Assembly: GCA_902795555.1 (NCBI GenBank)
Contig: CADBLV010000363.1
Coordinates: forward strand, 1-7,001
Reading direction: 5' to 3'
DNA from: an uncultured Eubacteriales bacterium
GTDB lineage: Bacteria > Bacillota_A > Clostridia > Christensenellales > Aristaeellaceae
DNA: 7,001 nucleotides
Both the position numbers and the translations under genes were made by a program. The stretch's first letter is position 1, and the number at the start of each line of letters is the position of its first letter. This document shows positions 1 to 7,001 of this stretch, one piece after another. The notes under the pieces were generated by a model. It was not told the origin of the DNA and searched no databases. It saw nothing but the letters and a program-made list of their open reading frames with translations.

Positions 1-1367
1 AATTCAGGAGTTCACTTTTCACCACAGTGTCGGAAGCTCATGTGGATTTCCGCCTTGCCATGATGTGGTTGAAGAACTATCTGTTTACGCAGCTGAAGCC
101 TTCCGCCAGGCTCGAAATTCTTCCGGCCAATGAAAACGTCCGCGCCCGCTTTGTTCATGCGGATATGCTCGAGGACAGGGATTATTGGGTCAACGATGTT
201 CTGGACATCAATCAATCTGTTTCTGACGATGAAGATAAAATCAATCTTTATATTGCTTTTGGTAACAGCCCCGCGGTGGCTGAACACCTTGTTCTGAACA
301 TGTTGACCATCATGATTTCCGTGCCGGGAAGCAATATTCATCTGAAGAAATCCTGGAAGGTTTACGAATCCGCCGGGGCCCTGACGGGGAAGATTGATGA
401 CAGTTCAGCCATTTCCTGTTCCTCGTATCTGTCCCCTGCCGCGCTTGCCTTCCTGAATTACGGAAAGACGGATATGCTGATTAATTTTTGGGAAAACTCC
501 GGAGAGAAGGATGACCGGATCAGCCGTCTTGTATATGCCGCGCGGCATGTGGACATAGGCGTCTCAATGTGTAATCTTCTGGAAGTGCAGGCGGGGATCC
601 GCCAGTTACGCGAACTGGTTGCGGATAAAAGCTCGTGGACGGAAAGCGGCAATTATGGGCTCCTGTTCGGCGTGATCGCCGGTTGCATAGCGGCAGACTA
701 TGTCCAGCTACTGGAAGACGACGGCACCATTTCGTTCATCAGGCTGATCAAATGGGCGTATCGGCATCAACTCTTTCAGCAGGTTCTGACCCTGATCGAG
801 TCTCATGCGCCAACACATCTGGTAGGCAACGGTATCTTCTATTACTGCGACAATGGGAAGCATGCGCCCAATGTCGTAAAGCTGCTTGCACAACAACGGC
901 TGGAACTGAAACCGTATGAATATTATAAAATGGATGATATAGACCATTATTTCATCAAGAGCTATGATCGGGTAAGCGTCAGGGTCGGCAGAGGAGAAGA
1001 CAGAGCCCTTGCATATGCAACGATGCGGGCTCAGTCCATTGGAAATAAGGATCCGAATAAAATCAACGGATATACTGCCTGCGACAGCATCGAAACAGTG
1101 CAGAATGTTCTGTATGCTTATTTCCAGCTCGGTCAGGTAAGGAACGAGCTCAGCCATTCCGACTTCAGTTTTTTGGCAAAGAATAATGCGATCGTTTCCC
1201 AGGACCATACCAGCTATGCCATGAGGATGATGATGGAAAGCATTGACTTCTTCATCATGAGCTATGAAAAGGCATTGGAGGAGGTTCGCGGTAAAAAACC
1301 GAAGATTATCAGAGTTCGCATTGATGATGTCCGGGAAGCCGCTGAATCCATGAGCAACCCGAAATGA
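1..1367 (+). CDS. CARF-HEPN ribonuclease, Csm6/Csx1-like (5' partial)
   Basis: This is probably a CRISPR type III accessory RNase. Family members bind cyclic oligoadenylate through a CARF domain and cleave RNA with a C-terminal HEPN domain. Residues are counted from the GTG at 27. A hydrophobic strand (72-78, INLYIAF) followed by GNSPAV (79-84) and a helix sits where CARF proteins carry TSGTPQM or TGG-type ligand motifs. Residues 142-157 (FLNYGKTDMLINFWEN) and 240-258 (LIKWAYRHQLFQQVLTLIE) resemble the helical linker and HEPN segments of firmicute Csm6. RNELSH at 372-377 is the RxxxxH HEPN catalytic motif. The frame stays open from position 3 with no stop, and GTG27 has no well-spaced ribosome binding site (GGAG at 7-10 is 16 bases away), so the N-terminus is most likely outside the window. 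The gene ends at TGA 1365-1367 and converges on potD. Family assignment is from remembered motifs, not alignment. Another HEPN protein, such as one from a toxin-like or abortive infection family, is the main alternative. Confidence 0.62.
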   Translation, partial: FRSSLFTTVSEAHVDFRLAMMWLKNYLFTQLKPSARLEILPANENVRARFVHADMLEDRDYWVNDVLDINQSVSDDEDKINLYIAFGNSPAVAEHLVLNMLTIMISVPGSNIHLKKSWKVYESAGALTGKIDDSSAISCSSYLSPAALAFLNYGKTDMLINFWENSGEKDDRISRLVYAARHVDIGVSMCNLLEVQAGIRQLRELVADKSSWTESGNYGLLFGVIAGCIAADYVQLLEDDGTISFIRLIKWAYRHQLFQQVLTLIESHAPTHLVGNGIFYYCDNGKHAPNVVKLLAQQRLELKPYEYYKMDDIDHYFIKSYDRVSVRVGRGEDRALAYATMRAQSIGNKDPNKINGYTACDSIETVQNVLYAYFQLGQVRNELSHSDFSFLAKNNAIVSQDHTSYAMRMMMESIDFFIMSYEKALEEVRGKKPKIIRVRIDDVREAAESMSNPK

Positions 1368-1381
1368 GAAGAAAGTAACAA

Positions 1382-1424
1382 AGAGCCGGGTTCAAAGCCT
1401 CTTTCAAGCTTTGAACCCGGCTCT
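1382..1424 (-). terminator. Perfect hairpin terminator between convergent genes
   Basis: Arms 1382-1397 and 1409-1424 are exact reverse complements (16 bp, core AGAGCCGGGTTCAAAG), with an 11-base loop at 1398-1408. Reading the minus strand, the stem is followed by a T-rich run (TTGTTACTTTCTTCTC), as expected for intrinsic termination of the pot operon 47 bases after the potD stop. On the plus strand the following bases (GTTGTCTGCC) are poor in T, so termination of the csm6-like gene, whose stop is 14 bases before the stem, would be weaker. Its position between two convergent genes suggests use from both sides. Confidence 0.8.
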
Positions 1425-1470
1425 GTTGTCTGCCGGATCTTACAGGAAACCCTGCTGCAGGAAGCGTGGT

Positions 1471-2553
1471 TCATCTTCCGGCCATGACTTTGATCCACAA
1501 TTCACTGAGTCTGGTTTGGAGAACGGGGCTGTCGACAAAGATTTCATCCTTGTCATAGCCGCTGCGGGGAATGTAAGCTTCATTGCCTTCATATTTACCG
1601 CCGGGGCCGCTGAGCTCGGCCAGCACCTGAGCGTTGGCGGAGGCATAGCCCACATCTTCCGAGATCAGCTTGGCCTGATCATATTCCAGGCAATGGCGGA
1701 TGAAAAGATTTGCCAGGCGGGGCTGACCGGCGTTTGCGGGAATGACCATGGCATCGACAGCAACGTTGGTCCCCTGCTTCGGATTACAGAAGCCCATATC
1801 CTCATTTTCAGAAAGGATGTAGGCACCGTCGCCGCTGTACACCAGGGCCAGCCACTTATATCCCAGAGCCATATCCTCAATGACTTCATCGGTGACATAA
1901 TAGGGATGAAGTTTATCATTCATATTCAGGAGCCATTGGTAGGCTTCCTGCAGCTGAGCCTCATCCTCCGTGTTGGCGGAATAACCCAGAGCTTTCAGGG
2001 CGACCATGAAGGCGTCCCGCTCGGAATCATACATATCCGTATGACCAGCCCAGGCCGGATCGAGGAAGATATCCCAGCCCTTTTCTTCCACGACAGCAGG
2101 ATCAATCTTTGTCTTATCATAACAAATGCCCACGGTCTGCCAGAGATAAGGAACGGAATAATCATTATCCGGATCGAAGGACAGGTTTTTCACGCCGTCT
2201 GCCAGCTGATCCAGATTATCGACGATGGTTTTATCGATCTTCTGGAGCATGCCCTTTTTGATCAGCCGCTCGATCATATAATCGCTGGGAACGAGGATAT
2301 CCCAGGCCGCGTCGCCCGCCTCGATCTGCGTATACATGATTTCGTTGCTCTCATAGGTTTTATAATTGACGCGGCAATTATACTTCTTTTCGAAGGAGCG
2401 CACTACTTCCATGTTCTCATCAATATAGGTTCCCCAGTTGTAGACATTCAGCGTGACACCGCCGAAATCCTCGACAGTTTCCCCCAAAGCCACCACGGGA
2501 CAGGCAGCGAGGACCAGAGACAGGACGACCAGCAGGGACAGGATCTTTTTCAT
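1471..2553 (-). CDS. potD: Spermidine/putrescine ABC transporter substrate-binding lipoprotein PotD
   Basis: This is the extracellular polyamine receptor that delivers ligand to PotBC. The 360-residue length is typical. Residues 1-17 form a signal peptide (MKK, then a hydrophobic core) ending in a lipobox LAAC with Cys18, so the mature protein is probably a lipid-anchored surface protein. A mature-domain opening YNWGTYI (38-44) matches the PotD N-terminal strand and supplies Trp40 and Tyr43. PSDYM (89-93), GYKWLALVYSGDGAY (231-245), VDAMVIP (266-272) and VGYASAN (301-307) follow in the usual family order. The position before Val266-Asp267, usually Trp (Trp255 in E. coli PotD), is Ala265, so ligand preference may differ. 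The ATG overlaps the potC stop by four bases (ATGA), and GGGAG at 2564-2568, spaced 10 bases, fits as its ribosome binding site. It is the last gene of the operon, before the hairpin at 1382-1424. The family call is secure; the exact ligand is not. Confidence 0.92.
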   Translation of the reverse strand: MKKILSLLVVLSLVLAACPVVALGETVEDFGGVTLNVYNWGTYIDENMEVVRSFEKKYNCRVNYKTYESNEIMYTQIEAGDAAWDILVPSDYMIERLIKKGMLQKIDKTIVDNLDQLADGVKNLSFDPDNDYSVPYLWQTVGICYDKTKIDPAVVEEKGWDIFLDPAWAGHTDMYDSERDAFMVALKALGYSANTEDEAQLQEAYQWLLNMNDKLHPYYVTDEVIEDMALGYKWLALVYSGDGAYILSENEDMGFCNPKQGTNVAVDAMVIPANAGQPRLANLFIRHCLEYDQAKLISEDVGYASANAQVLAELSGPGGKYEGNEAYIPRSGYDKDEIFVDSPVLQTRLSELWIKVMAGR

Positions 2554-3359
2554 GTTTCAATTTCTCCCTTCTTGTTGTTTTTATCCTTCAGATGCGGGAT
2601 CAGGTTGGCCAGAATCAATATCAGGGTCACCACGATCACGATCAGCGTGGACAGGGCATTTACGCTCGGATTGAAGCGTTTCATGGAATAGACATACATG
2701 GAGATGTTCTGGACATCCATGCCAGCAGTGAAAAACGAAATGACAAAATCGTCAAAACTCATGCTGAAGGCAATCAGGGCCCCGGAGAAGATTGCAGGAG
2801 CAATCTGAGGGATGATCACCTTCGTGAGGGCCTTGAAAGGGGTTGCCCCCAGATCCATGGCCGCCTCCGCCACGTTGTCGTCCAATTGCCGCAGCTTCGG
2901 CATCACAGACAGGATCACATAGGGGATGCAGAAAGTGATGTGAGCCAGAGTCAGCGTGACAATGCTTCGGCGAATTTTCAGGCTCAGGAACAGCAGCATG
3001 AGGCTGATGGCTGTGACGATATCCGGATTCAGCACCGGAAGATTATTAATTTCCAGCACGATGGCCCGCAGAATCTTCCGGGCCTTGGAAAGGCCGATGG
3101 CCGCGACGGTGCCGATGACAGTGGAAACCACCGTGGCTATGACCGCGATGATAACAGTGTACTTAATGCTTTCCAGCATCTCGCGATTGTTGAACATGCT
3201 CTCATACCACCGAAGGCTGAAACCTTCGAAAGAGGCCATGCTCTTCGAATCATTAAAGGAGAAGACCATGACATAAAGGATCGGAAGATAGATAAAAAGC
3301 AGCACCAGAATCAGATAGCCGGAAGTGAAGAATCCCCAGGCAGAGCGTTTCTTTTTCAT
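2550..3359 (-). CDS. potC: Spermidine/putrescine ABC transporter permease PotC
   Basis: This inner-membrane permease subunit pairs with PotB to form the polyamine translocation pore. The 269 residues are normal for PotC. About six hydrophobic segments are visible (near 12-35, 66-91, 102-126, 135-153, 186-205 and 236-257). The cytoplasmic EAA loop, which docks on the ATPase, is clear at 165-190: EAAMDLGATPFKALTK followed by VIIPQIAPAI. The N-terminal KKKR and the Lys-rich C-terminal tail fit the positive-inside rule. The ATG lies 3 bases after the potB stop and has a very strong ribosome binding site, GGAGGAGG (3368-3375), spaced 8 bases and embedded in the last codons of potB. Its stop overlaps the potD start. 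Nothing is odd about this subunit. Confidence 0.93.
   Translation of the reverse strand: MKKKRSAWGFFTSGYLILVLLFIYLPILYVMVFSFNDSKSMASFEGFSLRWYESMFNNREMLESIKYTVIIAVIATVVSTVIGTVAAIGLSKARKILRAIVLEINNLPVLNPDIVTAISLMLLFLSLKIRRSIVTLTLAHITFCIPYVILSVMPKLRQLDDNVAEAAMDLGATPFKALTKVIIPQIAPAIFSGALIAFSMSFDDFVISFFTAGMDVQNISMYVYSMKRFNPSVNALSTLIVIVVTLILILANLIPHLKDKNNKKGEIET
2564..2568 (-). promoter_or_regulatory. Ribosome binding site of potD
   Basis: GGGAG on the minus strand, 10 bases before the potD ATG and inside the end of potC. Together with the ATGA overlap it suggests translational coupling of potC and potD. Confidence 0.7.
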
Positions 3360-3362
3360 GTC

Positions 3363-4142
3363 TCATTCCTCCTCCGCCATGCGATCAATCTTCCGGGTAA
3401 GGTACATGCTGGCGATGATGATCAACGCCATAATCAGCGAAATGGCACTGCCGAAATTCCAGTCGCCGGCCACCAGAAAATATTTCTCGATCAGATTTCC
3501 GATGAGCACATAGTTACCGCCGCCCAGCAGCTTTGGAATCACGAAGCTGGACACCGCGGGCAGGAACACGAGCGTAATTCCGCTGATGATTCCGGGCACA
3601 GAAAGGGGCAGGGTCACCTTCAGAAAGCTCTGCCATTTATTGGCTCCCAGATCATAGCTGGCCGTGAGCAACTCCCTGTCCAGTTTCGCAATCGCAGTAT
3701 GAATCTGGATGACCATATAGGGCAGAAAGTCATACACCATGCCGATGAATACCTTGATTTCGCTTTCCATGTCGAAATTCATCAGAATGCCGCGCCAGGC
3801 ATAGGTTTTCAGCAGCATATTGATCCACATGGGCAGGGTGAGCAGCAGGATCATGAAGGTTTGGCGCTTCTCGCTGAGATTCGCGATAAACAGCGCGGCG
3901 GGATAACCGATCAGGATGCAGAAGACCGTGGTGATGAACGCAATCCGCAAACTGGTCCACAGCACACGGAGAAAATCCGGATCGGAAAAGAAACGGGCGA
4001 AGTTCTCACCGGTGAACTGGAAGGTGAGCGTTCCGTTTCCCTCCCGCGTGAACGCATAGAGCAGGATCATGAACATGGGCGCCACAATGAACACCCCGAT
4101 CCACAGAATATACGGATAACTCATACGCACAAAGGATTTCAC
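3363..4142 (-). CDS. potB: Spermidine/putrescine ABC transporter permease PotB (short loop)
   Basis: This is the second permease subunit of the polyamine importer. Hydrophobic segments lie near residues 10-29, 64-88, 96-112, 131-150, 181-203 and 232-248. The EAA loop is at about 159-185 ([17 protein letters not shown], then [10 protein letters not shown]), keeping the Asp-Leu-Gly-Ala core and the Pro. The C-terminal [19 protein letters not shown] (213-231) is typical of PotB. Translation starts at a GTG (4140-4142) that overlaps the potA stop in a GTGA. The GAGGTGA at 4150-4156, a full match to the anti-Shine-Dalgarno, is spaced 7 bases and supports this start. At 259 residues the protein is somewhat short: between TYAWRGIL (113-120) and [12 protein letters not shown] (131-142) about 18 residues present in E. 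coli PotB appear to be absent, judged from memory of that sequence. The frame is otherwise intact. Confidence 0.92.
   Translation of the reverse strand: MKSFVRMSYPYILWIGVFIVAPMFMILLYAFTREGNGTLTFQFTGENFARFFSDPDFLRVLWTSLRIAFITTVFCILIGYPAALFIANLSEKRQTFMILLLTLPMWINMLLKTYAWRGILMNFDMESEIKVFIGMVYDFLPYMVIQIHTAIAKLDRELLTASYDLGANKWQSFLKVTLPLSVPGIISGITLVFLPAVSSFVIPKLLGGGNYVLIGNLIEKYFLVAGDWNFGSAISLIMALIIIASMYLTRKIDRMAEEE
3368..3375 (-). promoter_or_regulatory. Strong ribosome binding site of potC
   Basis: GGAGGAGG on the minus strand, 8 bases before the potC ATG. The same bases encode the Glu-rich C-terminus of PotB (AEEE). Confidence 0.8.
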
Positions 4143-5719
4143 GCGTCGGTCACCTCTTTCCGCATGACGTGGATATCCTCCGGTCCGAAGGAGAGGCCCA
4201 CCCGATCCCCTACCTCATGGGCATCGGTGGTTTCCACCTTGTAATCCCGGCCGCGGGTGGAGAAGGTGATGTCATAGCTGCCCTCCTCGATGGCCGCGGG
4301 ATCGAAATCAAACTTCACGTCGGTGATCTCTATGCTGGAATCGTCCTGCAGATTCCAGGCCTCGGCGCTGGCCCACGATTTCAGGTCGGTGGAAATCGCC
4401 ATGGATTCCTGAATTTCGTCCGGGGTGATGAAGAAATCCAGAGCGGAAATGCCGATGTTATGCCGGGCGTCCTCCACATATTCCGGATGAACCACATACA
4501 CCTTGACCGTAACCTCTGTTTTCTTTTCCGTTCCGAAGGTGATCGTATACACCCCGGTGCGGTTTTCAATGTTGTGGCTGACCTTTGTGAGACTGATATC
4601 CCGGTTTTCCTCATCCCAGGCCTGCGCATTGGCGATACGAATAAAATCCGCATCCCCCAGATGCCTGTTGACCAGATCATCCAGATCTACATAGAAATCG
4701 TTGGCGCTGATCTTCTCCCCCGCCGCATCATTGACGATATCATGCTGAGTAACCACGTTCATCTTTACGGTTTTACTGGTGCCGGTCTGTGTTTCCACCA
4801 TCAGCTCATAATGTACGCCTTTAAACACTACGCTCTTCACCGTGCCCCGGAGCACCCCGTCCTTGGGCTTTGTGATTTCAATGTCTTCCGGCCGGATCAG
4901 CACGTCCACCGGTTCGCTGTCACGGAAACCGAAATCCACACAGTCAAAATCCCGTTCGTCAAAGCGCACCTTATAATCTGCTTTCATGATCCCGTCACGG
5001 ATGTTGCTTTCACCGATAAACCGGGCCACATACGCGTTGACCGGTTCATTGTAAATCTCCAGAGGCGTTCCGATCTGTTCAATTTCTCCGGCGTTCATCA
5101 CCACGATTTTATCGCTCATGGTGAGGGCTTCCTCCTGATCGTGGGTCACATAGATAAAGGTGATCCCCACCTCCTGCTGAATCCGCTTTAATTCCCGCTG
5201 CATCTCCTTGCGCAGCTTCAGATCCAGCGCGCCCAGAGGCTCATCCAGCAGAAGCACGTTCGGCTCATTCACCAGGGCCCGGGCTATCGCCACCCGCTGC
5301 TGCTGACCGCCGGAGAGCTTGGTAACCTTCCTCTTTTCATACCCTTCCAGATTCACCAGGCTCAGCATCCGCGTCACCTTCTGCCGGATGACATCCTCGC
5401 CGGTTTTCTTGATGCGCAGACCGAAGGCAATGTTTTCATACACATTCAGATGGGGAAAGAGGGCATATCGCTGGAAAACAGTATTGATCTCCCGTTTATA
5501 AGGCGGCACCTTATCAATACACTGGCCGTCGAAAATCACCGTTCCCTCATCCTGCTCCAGAAATCCGCCCAGAATCCTCAAAAGTGTGGTTTTTCCACAT
5601 CCGCTCGGACCCAGCAACGTCACAAACTCATTCTCATAAATATTCAGATTGACGCCCTTCAGCACCACCTGTCCGTCAAAGCTCTTGACGATATTTTTAA
5701 ACTCAATCAGCTTGCGCAT
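4139..5719 (-). CDS. potA: Spermidine/putrescine ABC transporter ATPase PotA with Ig-like insertion
   Basis: This ATPase powers PotBC from the cytoplasm. The nucleotide-binding domain fills residues 1-235: Walker A GPSGCGKT (37-44), Q-loop Gln83, signature LSGGQQQR (135-142), Walker B VLLLDEP (155-161, catalytic Glu160), D-loop ALD (164-166) and H-loop His193. A TOBE-type regulatory domain starts around 270 (VLIRPEDI, then [19 protein letters not shown] at 292-310) and finishes at [23 protein letters not shown] (497-519, given in part here). Between these halves lie about 175 extra residues, so the protein is 526 long against roughly 350-380 for ordinary PotA. The start ATG (5717-5719) has GGAG at 5728-5731, spaced 8 bases. 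This is the first gene of the operon, and its TGA overlaps the potB GTG. ATPase function and family are certain; polyamine specificity rests on the PotB, PotC and PotD partners. Confidence 0.93.
   Translation of the reverse strand: MRKLIEFKNIVKSFDGQVVLKGVNLNIYENEFVTLLGPSGCGKTTLLRILGGFLEQDEGTVIFDGQCIDKVPPYKREINTVFQRYALFPHLNVYENIAFGLRIKKTGEDVIRQKVTRMLSLVNLEGYEKRKVTKLSGGQQQRVAIARALVNEPNVLLLDEPLGALDLKLRKEMQRELKRIQQEVGITFIYVTHDQEEALTMSDKIVVMNAGEIEQIGTPLEIYNEPVNAYVARFIGESNIRDGIMKADYKVRFDERDFDCVDFGFRDSEPVDVLIRPEDIEITKPKDGVLRGTVKSVVFKGVHYELMVETQTGTSKTVKMNVVTQHDIVNDAAGEKISANDFYVDLDDLVNRHLGDADFIRIANAQAWDEENRDISLTKVSHNIENRTGVYTITFGTEKKTEVTVKVYVVHPEYVEDARHNIGISALDFFITPDEIQESMAISTDLKSWASAEAWNLQDDSSIEITDVKFDFDPAAIEEGSYDITFSTRGRDYKVETTDAHEVGDRVGLSFGPEDIHVMRKEVTDA
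4150..4156 (-). promoter_or_regulatory. Ribosome binding site that fixes the potB GTG start
   Basis: GAGGTGA on the minus strand, 7 bases before the GTG at 4140-4142. It decides the start: the next in-frame ATG (Met7 of PotB) would be 25 bases away and outside the normal spacing. Confidence 0.75.
4235..4780 (-). other. Two tandem Ig-like repeats inserted in the PotA TOBE domain
   Basis: Repeat A (PotA residues 337-408, about 4496-4711) and repeat B (424-495, about 4235-4450) line up. ISANDFYV matches ISALDFFI, and AQAW matches AEAW at the identical distance of 31 residues from the repeat start. ISLTKV matches IEITDV, and GVYTITF matches GSYDITF. The beta-rich pattern ending in GxYxITF then alternating hydrophobics is like bacterial Ig-like domains known mostly from surface proteins. 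The surrounding TOBE halves fit the family on either side, so the block is an in-frame insertion rather than a fused neighbour. Fold assignment is inferred from pattern only. Confidence 0.7.
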
Positions 5720-5727
5720 CGCCGCTT

Positions 5728-5731
5728 CTCC
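5728..5731 (-). promoter_or_regulatory. Ribosome binding site of potA
   Basis: GGAG within AAAAGGAGAAG on the minus strand, spaced 8 bases from the potA ATG. It lies in the 61-base gap (5720-5780) after the transpeptidase gene. No spaced -35/-10 pair is convincing in that gap. Confidence 0.75.
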
Positions 5732-5764
5732 TTTTCTTATCCTGTTTCCCGATCTGCTTTCCCG

Positions 5765-5779
5765 CCGCGCAAAACGCGG
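5765..5779 (-). other. Small hairpin after the transpeptidase stop
   Basis: CCGCG (5765-5769) and CGCGG (5775-5779) can pair around a 5-base loop, immediately after the TAA at 5781-5783. The minus strand then reads CGGGAAAGCAG with no T-run, so this does not look like an intrinsic terminator. It could be an mRNA-stabilising or processing stem between the two genes, or chance. Confidence 0.35.
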
Positions 5780-5780
5780 T

Positions 5781-7001
5781 TTACGGTGTTTCCGCCGGCG
5801 GAGGTGTCGGCGTTTCGCTTTCCGGCTGCGCTGACGCCTCCGTTTCGCTTACCGCCGGCTGACAAAGCAGGTCCACGAGCTTCTGATCAACTTTGCCGCT
5901 CTGATAAAGCCCATGATCCTTCTGATAAGCCTTTACCGCCTTTACCGTTCCGTCCAGCATCTGGCCTGTACACTTTCCTGCGTAATATCCCAGTTCCTTC
6001 AGCTTCATCTGCAGCCAGTAGACATTCTCCCCCTGACTCTTTTCCTTCAGGTTCTTCCCTTCCAGATCGGGCACATAGTCTGCGGGGAAGACGGGTTCCG
6101 GCGTCGGAGTTTCCTTGTGGACGAAAACTTTGTTCTTCTTATCCCATACCGGCAGCTCCTTTTGCAGGGCCGCCCGGAGCTCAGGCTGGGACGGCATATT
6201 CTCTACAATGGACACCACCGTTCCGGCGCCTACGTTGTCATAAATCCACTTGGCGTCCGCCACCGCCAGCCGGATACATCCGTGGCTGGCCCGTGAGCCC
6301 AGCATATTGACGCTCTTGGTGTTCACCGCCTTCAGATCTACCGCGTTATAAATCACCGAATGGAAGGCAATGCTGCCGTTGATTTTTGTCCAATAGCGGG
6401 CATAGCTGTTGCCCCACTTCGGAAAGGTGCACCAGTTGGCTTTGCGCCCGCTGAGCACCCAGTCTCCCGGATCGCTGGGAGTTGCCTTCATGCCTGTGGA
6501 ACACAGCATCTGCCGCACCACGATGGTATACTCCCCGTTTTCATCCAGTCCGTACACGGTTGTCACCTGATTCGCTACATCCACCGTGATCGCAAAGGGA
6601 ACAGGCGTAGGCTCCGGCGTGGGCTTCGGCGTCGCATCGGGCATAACGATCGTATAATCGTTAAAAATCAGATTCCACGTGTCCTCATCCACAATTCCTG
6701 TGGCTTCCATTCCATTCTGCTTCTGAATCGCCTTGACAGCCCGGGTGGTTTTTACCATAAAATTCCCGCTGATAGGGCCATCGTAATATCCCAACTCCGC
6801 CATGCGGCTTTGCAGGGTTTTAACCAGTTTTCCGCTGGAGCCGTTTTTCAGCTTCTTTGTGTAGGCCACGGGCTCCTCCGGCATGGGCACCGGGTTTTCC
6901 CTTGTATCATCCACGACGTAATTCGCTCCCTCCGGCGCGGGAGTCGGCGTAGTTTTGGCCTTCGGTTCCTGGCTGGCATCCAGAGCCTGGGGAGAGAAAA
7001 T
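5781..7001 (-). CDS. Secreted L,D-transpeptidase (YkuD) with two peptidoglycan-binding domains (5' partial)
   Basis: This enzyme probably forms 3-3 cross-links in peptidoglycan, or attaches molecules to it, outside the membrane. Residues are counted from the Val/GTG codon at 6912-6914. A PG_binding_1 domain occupies about 21-85 ([34 protein letters not shown]), followed by a PTPEPTP linker (98-104). The YkuD catalytic domain spans about 107-239, with His185 (FHSV) and the catalytic signature SHGCIRL (210-216; nucleophile Cys213, codon 6276-6278, and Arg215). A second PG_binding_1 domain lies at about 286-351 ([25 protein letters not shown]), then a Pro/Glu/Thr-rich tail to the TAA. The frame continues upstream of 6914 for 29 more residues, including TTPTPAPEG, to the window edge. 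GTG6914 is therefore probably not the start, and a signal peptide or membrane anchor is expected beyond the edge. The cross-linking substrate cannot be told from sequence. Confidence 0.9.
   Translation of the reverse strand: MFSPQALDASQEPKAKTTPTPAPEGANYVVDDTRENPVPMPEEPVAYTKKLKNGSSGKLVKTLQSRMAELGYYDGPISGNFMVKTTRAVKAIQKQNGMEATGIVDEDTWNLIFNDYTIVMPDATPKPTPEPTPVPFAITVDVANQVTTVYGLDENGEYTIVVRQMLCSTGMKATPSDPGDWVLSGRKANWCTFPKWGNSYARYWTKINGSIAFHSVIYNAVDLKAVNTKSVNMLGSRASHGCIRLAVADAKWIYDNVGAGTVVSIVENMPSQPELRAALQKELPVWDKKNKVFVHKETPTPEPVFPADYVPDLEGKNLKEKSQGENVYWLQMKLKELGYYAGKCTGQMLDGTVKAVKAYQKDHGLYQSGKVDQKLVDLLCQPAVSETEASAQPESETPTPPPAETP

Noticed and set aside
27..29. GTG at 27 as the true start of the csm6-like gene
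   Set aside because: The frame is open to the left edge, the GGAG at 7-10 is 16 bases away, and a start here would remove part of the CARF domain.
1449..1459. CCTGCTGCAGG near-palindrome just after potD as a second terminator
   Set aside because: The stem is only 4 bp around a 3-base loop with no T-run.
1411..4244. Long plus-strand open frames (1411-2691 and 2592-4244) opposite the pot genes
   Set aside because: They lie antisense to clearly conserved potD, potC and potB, and their translations are rich in His, Asp and Gly-Ile runs with no domain motif. They are shadows of the real coding strand.
4169..5191. Plus-strand open frame of 340 codons opposite potA
   Set aside because: It is antisense to the PotA ATPase and TOBE regions with no recognisable motif.
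5720..5780. Promoter for potA in the gap after the transpeptidase
   Set aside because: A GATAAG -10-like hexamer exists, but the nearest -35-like TTGCGC is 25 bases upstream of it, and the start point would fall almost on the ribosome binding site.
1..7001. CRISPR array or direct repeats accompanying the Csm6-like gene
   Set aside because: I saw no regularly spaced direct repeats on either strand; non-coding gaps are only 103 and 61 bases.

Overview
The window looks like a chromosomal segment of a low-to-mid GC Gram-positive anaerobe, most likely a gut or rumen clostridial Firmicute. This is inferred from strong GGAGG-type ribosome binding sites, Pro-Thr-Glu-rich 'PTPEPTP' linkers in a secreted peptidoglycan enzyme, and the style of the polyamine transporter and Csm6-like proteins. 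No rRNA, tRNA, insertion sequence or CRISPR array is visible, so a finer placement is not supported.

Left part (1-1367, + strand): the 3' portion of a gene for a CARF-HEPN type ribonuclease resembling the Csm6/Csx1 accessory proteins of type III CRISPR systems. The frame is open to the left edge, so the gene is cut by the window. It keeps a C-terminal RxxxxH HEPN motif. No other cas gene is in view.

Middle (1471-5719, - strand): a complete, tightly packed polyamine ABC transporter operon in the order potA-potB-potC-potD, with two 4-base stop/start overlaps and one 3-base gap. PotA is the ATPase, PotB and PotC form the membrane channel, and PotD is the extracellular lipoprotein receptor. PotA is unusual: its TOBE domain is interrupted by about 175 residues that form two tandem Ig-like repeats. 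PotD lacks a tryptophan that normally stacks on the polyamine, and PotB has a short loop. A perfect 16-bp hairpin lies between potD and the convergent csm6-like gene and probably terminates transcription, mainly for the pot operon.

Right part (5781-7001, - strand): a secreted L,D-transpeptidase (YkuD catalytic domain between two peptidoglycan-binding domains), cut at its N-terminus by the right edge. It lies 61 bases upstream of potA with no convincing terminator or promoter between them, so it may be cotranscribed with the transporter.

The most unusual items are the Csm6-like nuclease, whose CARF ligand motif looks divergent, and the Ig-like repeats inserted in a cytoplasmic ABC ATPase.
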